A stretch of DNA of 64,000 bases from Gnetum montanum (Eukaryota > Streptophyta > Gnetopsida > Gnetales > Gnetaceae): NCBI GenBank assembly GCA_015680685.1, contig MNCI01004872.1, forward strand, positions 186,001 through 250,000. The letters are read 5' to 3'. Positions 48,330-59,193 of this stretch are shown in pieces. The notes beneath the pieces were generated by a model that saw only the letters and a list, made by a program, of their open reading frames with translations, searched no databases and had not been told where the DNA came from. The position numbers and the translations under genes were made by a program. The stretch's first letter is position 1; each line of letters opens with the position of its first letter.

Positions 48330-49560
48330 GACTTCCACGTTGGGACAACATTGCCTAGCATGGAGTCCAATGTGGAGCTAGGGAGGTAACACCCATACTT
48401 GCTTTCCAATGCCCATCTAACCTAGATCTGATCCTCAGAGTGTGTCCACTTGACCTAGAACCCCTCTAGTCTCCCCAAAAACCTTGAAACCTCATTAAAT
48501 CTAGTCAAAAGTGCTCAAAAATTTTGGATTTGGTGGATCCACACTAAGGGAGGTCTCATCCATGTTGGGAAGTGTGGATCTAATGTGGATGGATGGGAGG
48601 ATGAGCAATACTGCTTAAATTAACCACCTAGTTATCTTTTTTAGACTCTAATATCCTTTGGCGGCTTCTAGAAGCCTAGAATGATAAAAAATAACCTAAT
48701 TTTTTCATTTCAAACCTTCTCCACACTAGTGAACCCCTCCTCCATAATGCCTAGCATGGAAGCTAAGGGGTATGCAATAAAGTCTAGTTTATAACCATAA
48801 ATAGCCTAATAACCTACCATAGTGACCTTTAGATCCTACCAGAACCTTTTGGAGCTTTTGGATGCCTCAAAATTGATGAAAATGGAACAAAACTATCATC
48901 TCTCTCTTATCCATGCTAGGACCACCATGCCTAGCATGGAAAAAGAGGGGATGATTGGATAAGAGACCTAGGAGTCTTTAAATTAGTGGATTTTGACACC
49001 AAATCTTGACAATTGACACTGCCAACCTTAGAGGTTGACATGCATTATTGATTTGTTCTCAAAAGAGCCTAGATCTAATATTTTTTGTTCATCAATAGTG
49101 AGGAAAACCTTATCCACACTGGCTAGCATGGATCCACTATGGATATAGCTGGTAAGGTTCATGAGGAATACTAGATGCATCAAAATAATGCCAAATTACC
49201 TTATACTTACACCAAAACCCTATTAGCCCTTTAGTTAAAAATCAACATCCTTAGATTCTTCATATTGGGGAGGACTCTATCCACATTCAATAGCATGGAG
49301 CTAGCATGGAACTAGAGAGGAACTCCTAAAACCACTTGGAAACCTTTCAAATTGCCTAGTTTTGACACCAAACCCTAGCCCTTGACCCCTATAGCCTTGG
49401 TAGCTTCAAAACCCTATCGAGTATTACCAAAAGTGGCCAAAGGCTTAGATTCAAATGCATCAACATTGAGGAGAACCTTATACACGTTGAGCACCCTAAC
49501 CCCTAGTGTGAATAGAAGGGGGTGTAGTGATTGAAAAATTCAATCACTGGAAAACCAGAA
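48330..49560. repeat. Diverged long-unit tandem repeat
   Basis: Units of roughly 200-300 bases, each with a phrase such as CTAGCATGGA or GATCCACACT, then GGGAGG-like sequence, then an AAACC..AAAACT stretch with CTTGACA. The same repeat type, in the same orientation, fills 57120-58560. Period and copy number need alignment. Confidence 0.4.
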
Positions 49561-49599
49561 GTCCTAGTGTAAGAACTTTAATCCCAAATACCCAAGGCC

Positions 49600-50930
49600 T
49601 CCAAAAGATGGGATTTGAGGTGCCTTGGATGGTCCAATAGATCATCTAAGGACTTACGAAATGCAAAACAAGAGTAGAAAAAGAATAAAAATGTAGTGTA
49701 GATTTGAGAAAAAAATGCATAGAATGAAAACATATAAATTAAAATTACACAAAAAATTAGAACTTTAAAATTTATTAAGAAATAATAGAGGTTTATAAAT
49801 GTGTAAAAGAATGCCTAAGAAGGCAAGGGAGGTTCACTAGGGTAGGGGATTGGAATCCATTGCTCCATGATTTGGATGCTCCATAACTCTCAAAAATGTG
49901 AAACCTTGCTACAAAATTCACTAGATTTGTAACATTAGCTGATGCAAGGGGGTGAAAAGTGTACAAGATTTGGGTTGCTAGAATGCTCCACACTAGGAGT
50001 TGAGGATTCCAAGGATGTAGCATAGAAGCCACAAACTTACAAATTCCAAGGAGGAAAAGGAAGGATGCCAGGGGTTCAAGAGATTGCAAGTGTGTGAGAT
50101 TGTAGGAGCTCTTGAGTGCTTGAAAATTTTCAAGTTTGAAATTTCCAAGAGTGTCCAACCTTAAAATGGTTTTTAGGGATGATTTTTTATAGGTTTTAGA
50201 CCATGTATTGGGCTGAAAATTAGCTATAATTTGGCTACAAATTGGTTGCATATTGTTGCAAATTTATGGCTACTAAATTTGGGAGGATACTATGTATGAA
50301 AAGTGCCAAACCCTCATGGCCATTCTGTTTACTATAAATAGCAATTGGGACATACCATCTATGCTAGTTTTGTTCTTCCATGTTGGGCATTCAACCTTCT
50401 ATACTGGCATGCAAGATCCTAGTTGGAGTTGATGCAACATTGAAATCTTGATCATGAAGTTTCTACATTGGAGGCATGTAGTTTTCACGATGAGGAAGAT
50501 CTTCTTAGTTGGTAGAAGATCTTTCATGTTGGGAGCATATCTTCCACACTAGGAGGATGGATTCCACATTGGAAGTAGATCTTCCAAGTTGGGAGCAAAT
50601 CCTCCATGCTAGAGGTAGGTGAGCTGTACCCCCATGCATCCTAGTTGGAGGTAGGTGAGTTATACCCCCATGCATCCTAGCTAGATGTAGGTGAGTTCAA
50701 CATTGAAAATGTCATACCCCTCATAAAATCTAATAAAAAGCTAATTTTGGCAATCAAAAAGGCATATTTAGCCCCCCCTTGCCCTCCACCACCAAGCCCA
50801 AATATAGACATTACATAACTTTTTTTCACTTGGGGATGAGGCTTTGACCACTTATGAGGCATTTGTCAACCTTAAAAGTATGAAATATGTGAGATTGCCC
50901 CTCATGGATTACAATCTTCATATTTACAAT
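49600..50930 (-). repeat. LTR-like block in inverted orientation
   Basis: Reverse complement of 36750-38240, matching from the upstream part (50840-50930) through the TATA-like site (minus strand, near 50190) to the end with GGCACCTCAAATCCCAT. I read it as the 3' LTR of a minus-oriented Tat-type element whose interior lies to the right (element D). Match continues weakly to 49536. Confidence 0.5.
50612..50698. repeat. 36-bp minisatellite in the LTR-like block
   Basis: Two and a half units of AGGTGAGTTATACCCCCATG followed by CATCCTAG..GGAGGT. Four units of the same occur at 56582-56735. Confidence 0.7.
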
Positions 50931-50939
50931 GAATTTTTA

Positions 50940-51950
50940 CCTTGGATTTCATGAGATGGGGTTACAAAGGTTACAAAATGCCAATTTAGTGGTGTTTAAT
51001 TGGTCACTCTTTGTTGGTATTTGGAGGATTGATCCAAGAGGCATTGACAAAGAATACAAAACACCATTGAAGATTCACCATCAACATTCCCTCTCCATGC
51101 TTGACCTAGTCATGTCAAACCATGCTGAAGAGTGCTTGTGATGATGGGAAGATGGTAATGAGGTTATGGAAAGATGGTTATAAGGACTAGCAATGCATTC
51201 CAAATGTTAACACCATGGCTACAACATGACATTGACATGTAGATTAGGCATTTAATGTTATGCACTTCATGTTTAGAAATGTGGTTCACTATGCATTTGA
51301 GTAACAACACTTTTCTCCAAGGTTTCTTTGGCCATTTTTCTCCTCCCTTATGTTTGGAGCCATTGGTCTTTTACTAGCCATCCAACTTAATAATTTGCAT
51401 CCCCATTTTTTTCCTAGGGTGAAACCTTCATTGGGTTTCATTGCTAGGGCCAGTTTGATATGGTCTTTCCATTGAAAGAATTGCGTTACACCAAATAAAT
51501 TGGGTCTTTCCATCGAACTAGTTATGTTTGATGGACTTAATTATTTTTCCACTAAATGAGTTGTTACATTCAAGTGGACTTGAGAATGAAGCATGATGAA
51601 GAGATATCATACAACCATAGTGCATGAGTGGAAAACATAGGTCAAAACTATTTTCCAAGGTATGGAAGGTCATAATTAGGCCATAGGGTTAGGATCAAGA
51701 AGTTGTGCTAGATGAAGGGAAACGATACAAGCACTCTTCACATAGTAGGACAAACTCACAAAATCTTGCATATCGAGGTTGTGTAGTGGTTTGCTATTGT
51801 AATAAGTTGCACCCTTATGATGGATTTAGGCTTCATCATGCAAACACAACACAAGAAAATACAACATGTTATAACATTACAATGCATACATGCCACATGG
51901 CATGATGAGATGATGAATAAAGCCAGAGCTACCCAGGACATCAAATTTGC
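50940..51950. other. No recognisable feature
   Basis: Balanced AT-rich DNA with no coding domain on either strand. The first 60 bases continue the match to 56940-57005. Confidence 0.3.
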
Positions 51951-53130
51951 CAGTTTAAGGCCATGGTGAGACATGTTAGTAGTTTAAGGCCTTGGCAGGT
52001 CATGGTGCTAGTTTAAGACCTTAGCAAGCCATGGTGCTAGTTTAAGGCCTTAGTAGGCTATGGTGTTAGTTTCAAGCCTCAACAGGCTATAGAAAGATGT
52101 TCCTCTACCATGCAAAGATATCATGCAAGCTTGTTTATTGTAAGTCATTGAAGTTGTCAACAGTAGTCATTCATTATGACCTATCAATAATGGTAAACAA
52201 CACTACAAGAAAACATGTGAGTGTTACAAATAATCAGGGCTATATGATGGCTTTAATGTTGCATAACAAGGGCTAAATGATGTCATGAGTAGGCTTAAGT
52301 TCTTATGAGGAACTTGGTCCTATGCATTTTCTCCTCACCACCATTGTTTAGATGGGAATTCTAATTAGGAGACCCTTTGTGATATTTCTGGCTTCAAGGT
52401 TAACGGTAGTTAGGCTACTTCAAGGTGTTATGGCTGTATAGTGCAATGGTCTCAAGGCCCAAGGTTTGGATATTTAAGGTCAACTTGGTTTAATAACATT
52501 TCAAGTGGCATTTATTTAGGTTTTAAGGCTAGTCGAGTTTGCCTTCTCATCTCATTAGCTTCATCCTACATGACAACATAAGCACATCAAGTGACATCTG
52601 TGTAATAAAATTGTTAAATAGTGTAAAGATAATGTAAAAAGACATCAATAATAATGCTTAAATGAGTCAAAAACATTAGAGTAAAGGACAAACAAGGTTT
52701 AAATATGGCTAATAAAGGTTATAAGGGAAATATAACTATGTTTACTGTTTTTGCTAGTTTTACACCTTAGCGGGCCATAGCTACATGATGTCAAATGATG
52801 GTTAAAGAATGGTCAAACCCCATCACCTAACACCAATCAAAGGCTAAACAAAGGTTAAACATGATCAATAAAAGTTATAAGGGGTTGATTAACATAAATA
52901 GGATAAAACATAGATCAAATAAGGCATAATGGGATCAAATGATGGTCAAAACTACATAAAATTGTGTTAAATAAGGTCAAACAAGGCTATGCTGATGTCA
53001 AAATACATCAATTAATGTCCAATCAAGTTAACCAGGGTTTGAACAATGTCAAATGATGGAAGAATGTAGTTAAATAAGGTTATTAGTTTAAGGCCTCGAC
53101 AGGCCATAGTAGGGGCTATTTCATTGAGAG
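51950..53130 (-). repeat. Inverted GGCCTACCATGGCC-type minisatellite region
   Basis: 51950-52100 holds four units containing GCTAGTTTAAGGCCTTAGCA or variants, the reverse complement of the spacer repeat in copies A and B; more scattered units are near 52750 and 53090. Between them is low-complexity DNA with repeated TCAAATGATGG. In minus orientation the order protease, repeat is the same as in copies A and B. Confidence 0.6.
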
Positions 53131-53389
53131 CAAGGTAAAACAAGATGTGGCAAATAAGGTGACATAGGTAGAGTCAAATTAGTATTAACTTTAATATAAT
53201 ATCATTAATAATAATCTATTTTTATTTTAATAACCATAAACAAAGGATCTTATGGAATATGAAATTAACGTTTATGAGATATGAAATAAAGCCAACCAAA
53301 CTTTCTTGCCTACGGTGTTGGACGGTATTATATTTGGGAGGTGTTTAAAATGAAAAATAAAAATGAAAATAAACTTTTTTATAGGTTAC

Positions 53390-53870
53390 ATAGGCCCTGT
53401 GATGGGGAATGGACACAGGCCTGTTAGGGCCATGCGTGGAAGCCCAACCAGCACTACCACATGCATTGTCGTTTATCTTTGTGTGCCTTCCACCGCTGAT
53501 GCCGCTACATCGCGCACCCTGTGCTGCATCGTTGCTGTTTGCCTATGTGCTCAGTGAAGTCATCACAACCATGAATCTGCTGAACACCAAGTGAAAAATC
53601 TTGATCCAAATCTGTGACTTGGACTAGCGGCCAATCTACATGGTTTCTGCTTCCTTGGTAAATCGGTTGGCCTGCATGCATCACCTCCCATGTCACCATA
53701 CTACCGAAACCATCGTAGGATGGGAAACCTGTACAGGGCCAACGCAGCCTGTACAGGCCTGGCGGTGGCATTCAACAACAGCGGGTGACGCTAAGGGCTA
53801 TTGTGGATGCACCTCAACATGTGACCCTGTGTGGGGCTGCGCGGCCTGTACAGGCCTGCAAAAATTTTAA
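53390..53870. other. GC-rich island with CCTGTACAGG palindromes
   Basis: About 480 bases much richer in G+C than the surroundings. Perfect or near-perfect palindromes: CCTGTACAGG (53728-53737), GCCTGTACAGGC (53747-53758) and GGCCTGTACAGGCC (53843-53856). Open frames exist on both strands (88 codons minus, 76 plus) but match nothing I recognise. It may be a captured host fragment or part of another element. Confidence 0.4.
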
Positions 53871-54134
53871 TATTTTTTATTATGAAACCTATTACCCTTC
53901 AATATGATATCAGGAATCAAATAATATTAACATTAAACAAAATGAACCTGAAAACAAGATTTGTTCTTTGATGATTTGAATCATACTTAAATATATGAGG
54001 AAAAACCCTGTTAACGGAGAGCTCAACAGCTTACTATGTTGGTAACAACCCCCACATTTTAAGATATAAATTACACAAACATACTATTGAAAGGTTGTTT
54101 AAGAGCTAGATACAACCTGCGGAGCCTCAAAATG

Positions 54135-54775
54135 CCTATTGGAGAAACATGAGTGAGGTGAAGGTAGCATGCAAGAAGCTTTTCAGTTGTTGACTGACAA
54201 AGACTATCATAAAATAGATCCAACTCACAAAGGTAAGGAAGAGCCTCTCCTTTATGAAGGGCATCAAGAGATGTATCCAACAAACATTTGCATGCTTGTA
54301 ACTTCAAAACCTTTAATCTTTTGCAACTATCAAAAATAGGTTAAGGTCTATCAAAGACATATACGATAAATCAAGTAATGTCAGGTTTGACAAAAGTTTC
54401 AATGCAAAGAGGCCATCAGGTCCAATTGATGGATGGGACATCTAAAGTAATGATTCTATCATCTGACAGGATGATGTTGTAGCAAGCAAGTAATCATCCT
54501 AAAGGTTACCAAAAAGGGCGGCATCAAGACATGATAAACAAGGGTAATTTATTACAACTTCTAAAAGGACACTACAACCTTTAAGCTTTGACATTGAAAT
54601 ATGAGGGCCCCCAATTTGTAATTTGCTTAAACATGGGCATATGCCTAGATTGAGCAACTAACACCCAACTGGTGAATATGATGTCATCTCAAGATGATCA
54701 GACCCATCTAAATTAAGCTACTAAAGATTTGGCCATTCTAGTTTTAGATCTGTTGCTTCTAAACCTACTATTAAG
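54135..54775 (-). pseudogene. Fragment of an F-box/LRR gene (FBL15/SLOMO-like)
   Basis: The minus strand encodes about 210 residues of leucine-rich repeats that I recognise as the C-terminal half of plant F-box/LRR-repeat protein 15. Recognisable pieces are LEWPNL..LNLDGSDHLEM, LLNLGICPCLSKLQI, LKGCSVLLEVVINYPCLSCL, SCQMIESLL.MSHPSIGPDG, LSNLTLLDLSYMSLIDLN, LQACKCLLDTSLDALHKGEA and LPYLCELDLFYDSLCQS. The intact protein is an SCF ubiquitin ligase subunit. This copy has internal stops and one frame shift (near 54310), no F-box, and no introns that I can see within the stretch. It lies between a Tat protease and a spacer minisatellite of element D, suggesting capture by the retroelement. Confidence 0.8.
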
Positions 54776-55489
54776 GCCCAAATTTGCAATGAACAACAAG
54801 ATTGTGTTTTATTTTTTATTCTAGTTAATGTGTTTTAGGTGTTCTAAAGTTTAATATTTTCATGTAAAATGTCATATATTTGCAGCATGTAGCTATAGTG
54901 GATTAATAACAAAATTTTAATAGAAATATATAGTTAGATTTTTCAAATGTCCTTTGAACTATTGGATTACATTTTGAGCCTTTCAAATTTGAGGAATGAA
55001 TATGTTCTTCTTCTTTTTCTTAAATGGTTTTAATGGTTATGTGCTATAGCTATAATGGATTCTAATGTTTACTTGGTTTATTTGGTCTGTTCTTGCTTGT
55101 AGGCCTCATGCAATGGTGTTGATGTGGTTGGTGATGATGTACTTGATGAATCCCCCTTCTCTCCTGGGACTTAGATTTTTTCTACATGATGAATTTGTTG
55201 ATGATTATGTACTATTCTAGTTATTATATGGTGCATGATGTATCTATGGCCATGGACATATGGATATTTTGGTATTCTTTGATTGTTGTCACACAATGTG
55301 ACTATGGCTAGGTGTTAGTTCTAGATTTTTATGTTTTATATGCATAAATCATAGATGTAACAAGGATATAAAAAGATGTTGTAATGATTATTGTAAAGTA
55401 AAGTACATGTAGATAAGTAAAACTCATAAATAATGCCATCAGGTAGACTAGCTATGATTTTGGTATAGGGATGAGAATAAGAGTTTGTT
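54776..55489. other. No recognisable gene
   Basis: AT-rich sequence. It may include intron or flank carried with the FBL15-like fragment, but no further exon could be read. Confidence 0.3.
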
Positions 55490-55605
55490 ATGCTCATCAA
55501 TTTTAAGCCTCGGTAGGTAATGACATTGCTAATTTTAGGCTAGTTTTAGGCCTTTGTAGGATATAGTGCTAGTTTAAGGTCTTAGCAGATCGTGAGGTCT
55601 GTACT
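55490..55605 (-). repeat. Spacer minisatellite, protease-proximal part
   Basis: Three diverged units (for example GTGCTAGTTTAAGGTCTTAG), the same family as 51950-53110. Together they bracket the FBL15-like fragment. Confidence 0.55.
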
Positions 55606-55869
55606 TGCCTAGCAAGTATGAGATGCTCTTAAAAGAGCACATAAGGCTAGAGCCAATAGTGAAACATGATATAACATTGTAAAGATAAAAAAATGATTGG
55701 AAAAAGAATGGATGAGATGTTTACCATGAACTTGTTGTTTGATCTTTGAGAAATCAAGGATTCTTTTTGGCATGATTCTATGGTCATTGTTTCTCTCATT
55801 TGGCATGGTAAGTTATAGGCATTTTCATTGGTTGTGCCATGTTGTAGAGTTGGCATTGCTTACATTATT

Positions 55870-56575
55870 GTTGCTCTCATTGTTTTTGGTCTCGATCTGA
55901 GTGTTAGGAGTTTCCTTTAAAACTCTACCTCTGAACGTCAATCAATGTTAACATTGTTAACTAAGGGCAATGACACATTTCCTTCATAGATCACAATCTC
56001 CCCACCCTCGTATGGCAAGTGAATCTCTTAGTGTATAGGAGATGAAACTACAAGAAGCTTAGCTAACCATGGCCTTCCTAAGATCAAGTTGAAACCTTAT
56101 GTCTATTCAACCAATAAGAAGTTTATGGATGTGGAAAATTGCTCACTAGTTACAAAATCTAGAGTGGATAAACCTTGCACTGCTACTCATGATCCATTAA
56201 ATGACTTAATTGCTAAGGTGGTGCTTTCTTGAATGTTCTTGGTTAGGCCCAACTTGTTAACAATGGTGTATGGTACCACATTCATGGCCATACTATCATC
56301 CACATGAACATGGTGAACCTTGTATTTACCAACATGTATCGTAATAAGGAGAGGAGTAGATAGCACTTCTTCATTTCAAGAGTCAATTTTTACTTCACTA
56401 TGATAATAGTTGAGCACGTGTTGATGTCCATTTTTCCTAAGTAAATCTTGCTCAATGATAGAGTGAATTAACTCTCTATTGATGGGCATGTTCCTATTCA
56501 CATGAATAGTAGTCAATACTTGAGTTAGTGCATCCCTATGAGTAGGAGATGTTATGACTAGGTCATACAAGTTTG
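55870..56575 (-). pseudogene. Tat-type aspartic protease of element D
   Basis: Minus strand. Pre-protease segment MYDLVITSPTHRDALTQVLT matches VYNLIMTSTTNCEVLVKMLT of copy A. The active-site region reads VDDSMAMNVVPYTIVNKLGL (about 56310-56250), so the motif is DDS; then FNGS, INFLLVE, FNLILGRPWLAKLLVVSSPI and HLPYEGGEIVIYEGN (to about 55960). Gag should lie to the right but an LTR-like block follows at once, so the element is internally deleted. Confidence 0.7.
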
Positions 56576-56581
56576 GGGATT

Positions 56582-57005
56582 TAGGTGAGTTATACCCCCA
56601 TGCATCTTAGATGGAGGTAGGTGAGTTATATTCCCATACATTCTAGCTAGAGGTAGGTGAGTTAATCCCTATGCATCCTAACTAGATGTAGGTGAGCTAT
56701 ACTCCCATGCATCCTAGTTGGAGGTAGGTGAGTTTAGCATAGAAAATGCCATACCCCTTATAAAACCCATCAAAATGCCAATTTTGGCATTCCAAAAGGA
56801 ATTTTTAAGATCCCAAAGCATAAATATAGATATTACATAACATTTTTCACTTGGGGGATGAGGCTTTGACCACATATGAGGCATTTTCAGCTCCAAAAGT
56901 ATGAAATATGTGAGATTGCCCCTCATGGGTTACAATCATCACATTTACAATGACGTTTTGCCTCAAGTTTCATTGGATGGGGTTACAAAGGTTATAATAA
57001 AAAAA
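56582..57005 (-). repeat. Partial LTR-like block with 36-bp minisatellite (element D, right end)
   Basis: Direct repeat of 50612-51000. Four units of the AGGTGAGTTATACCCCCATG minisatellite (56582-56735) are followed by TTTCACTTGGGGGATGAGGC and GTGAGATTGCCCCTCATGG. It could be the upstream part of the 5' LTR of element D, the rest deleted, which would explain why gag is missing. Confidence 0.45.
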
Positions 57006-57119
57006 TTTGGTGATGTTCAAGGAGTAAGGCCAAAACTTGTAAAACTTGCAGGGAAATTGACTTTTGGCAACAACCCAACCCTTTAAAAAGCCACTAAACT
57101 TCCAAAATTCAATCAAAAA

Positions 57120-58560
57120 AACCTAGAATTACCCTCCTTCAAGTCCCCATGTTGGAAAGGATCCTATCCATGGTGGGCAACATGAATCCGACATGGAACA
57201 AGAGGGGTAAGCTTAAGAACCATCTAGAAATCCTTGAAATTACCAAACTCTGATATTAGAATTCAACCATCAACATCGACAACCCTAGAGATGTGCATGC
57301 TTGACCAAAAATAAAAAAAAATAGCAAAAAATAGGCTTCCTTAGGTCTTCCTTGCTAAGGGTCACCTCATCCACATTGGCTAGTGTGGATCCAACATGGA
57401 AACTAGGGGGTAATAGTAAAAACCACTTAAAGACCCTCAAAACTACTAAATTTTGGCCTTAAACTCTAACTCTAACCTTGACAACTTTGAAAGTTGATGT
57501 GCATGGTTGATTCTGGTTAAAATTAGCCTAGATCTAAGATTTTTGATCAATCCATACTAGGGAAGGTCTCTTCCATGTTGACCAACATAGATGTAGCTTG
57601 GAAGAGCTACCTTTCCACTTTTGGTAGTAGATTGATACTCCTAGAGACCAAAAAACTACACCATAGAAGCCTAAGGCCTCATAGCCTCAAATTTTATGCC
57701 TATTAGACCCCATTTTATACCTTAAATCTCATCAACTTTGATCTTCCATGCTAAAGAAACTCCCCTAGGGTGGATCAAGGGGGGTATAACTTTCCATATT
57801 CTTAGACAACCTTAAAACTTAGCCAAAATTAGCCAAAAACTTGAGAAATATTGGTAGCCTAGAAACTTGGTCGATGTCCTCCCTAGACCACCCTAAAACC
57901 AAAGAACAAGAATACTCCCATTCTTCCATACTAGGACCACCATGCGTAGTGTGGAAAAAAGGGAGGAAAGCTATCCCAACTTTCTTTAGTACTTAAAACC
58001 ATTCGAAATGTCCTCAAAACATAGCTAGAAGACGAAAAACTACTAGATCTTAGTTCCAACTATCTATCCAAACCTATTTGATCCTATTTTAGTTCATATT
58101 TGGATCCTCTAGATTGAGCCCCTTCCCATCCACACTAGCTAGTGTGAAGAAAAGGGGGTGAAGCTTCAAAGCTAAATTTTTAGACTTTTCGACCTCCAAA
58201 GTGATCAATTTTGATAAATCTACCCCTGCATTGCCTTAGAAGACTCTGGAACCATAATTTTAATCTTGTTGATGCCACACAACTTACTTCCCTTGGTCTT
58301 TAGACTGGCTCCATGTTGGAAAATGTAGATCTAGTGTGGAAGATGTTTTTAGGCTTCAAAGAAGGGTTCCAAGGGTTGAAATTGATGCTAAAACTAGTTC
58401 ATTCCCTTCCCTAGTCAACTACACAAACATGCAAGTCATTGGAAGTCAAAAACCAACTAAAAAAAGCCTTGGAAACTATCGAGATGTTCCATTCATGTTG
58501 GGGATCATTCTTTCCATGCTCGCCACCTTGGATCTAGCATGGGTCTAGCATGGAAGCCTT
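57120..58560. repeat. Diverged long-unit tandem repeat, second block
   Basis: Same type and orientation as 48330-49560, with recurring CCACATTGGCTAGTGTGGAT and CCAACATGGAA-like phrases. No supported coding region; the 70-codon plus frame at 58336 is chance. Confidence 0.4.
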
Positions 58561-58639
58561 AAAAGACTTTCTTTTTTAGTTGAAATAGCCTAGAAATAAC
58601 CTTCATTGATGCTCAACCTTATCCAACATCCTTATAACC

Positions 58640-59193
58640 TTAAGCCATGGTCTACTAAGGCCTAAACCTAGCAAAATCAAACCCTTTTGATCATATTTTG
58701 ATCAAGATTCACTATATGTATCCCACTTTGTCTTATTCATCCTTGTTTTATCATATCATGACTTATTTTTATCATTGTTGCATTATTGACCTTACTTAGC
58801 TTTAATAATACTTTTATTTCAATATGTATATCTTTATTATAGCCATGTATGACCTTTTTTGGCCTTTGATTTGTACTGAATGGTAGGATTTGACCTTCCA
58901 TGACCATCGTTTGACACCATGTGACCATGGCCCACTAAGGCCTAAAATTGGCATCATGGCCTACCATGGCCTTAAATTAGCAATTTTGTTATCTTATTTG
59001 ACCTTTTCATATTTTTTTCTTGTTTTAGCCTTATTTAGCCTTTTCTTGACATTTTTTATCCTTCATGTCATTTTATTAGTGTCTTTCTACCTTTTATATA
59101 TTTATACAACTTTGTTCCCTTATGTTTACATTTGATAGCATGAATTTGCATAATTTTATAGCATTTTGACATTATTTGCTCATGTTTATCTAG
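58640..59193 (+). repeat. Spacer upstream of RT with GGCCTACCATGGCC-type repeat and acceptor-like site
   Basis: Two to three units including CATGGCCTACCATGGCCTTA lie at 58640-58990, in the same orientation as in copies A and B. The spacer ends with a pyrimidine-rich tract and TTTATCTAG|GTGCC at 59192-59193, a plausible 3' splice site immediately before RT-linked coding sequence. Confidence 0.45.

Noticed and set aside
58336-58548. 70-codon plus-strand frame
   Set aside because: Lies in diverged tandem repeats, not shared by the sister block at 48330-49560.
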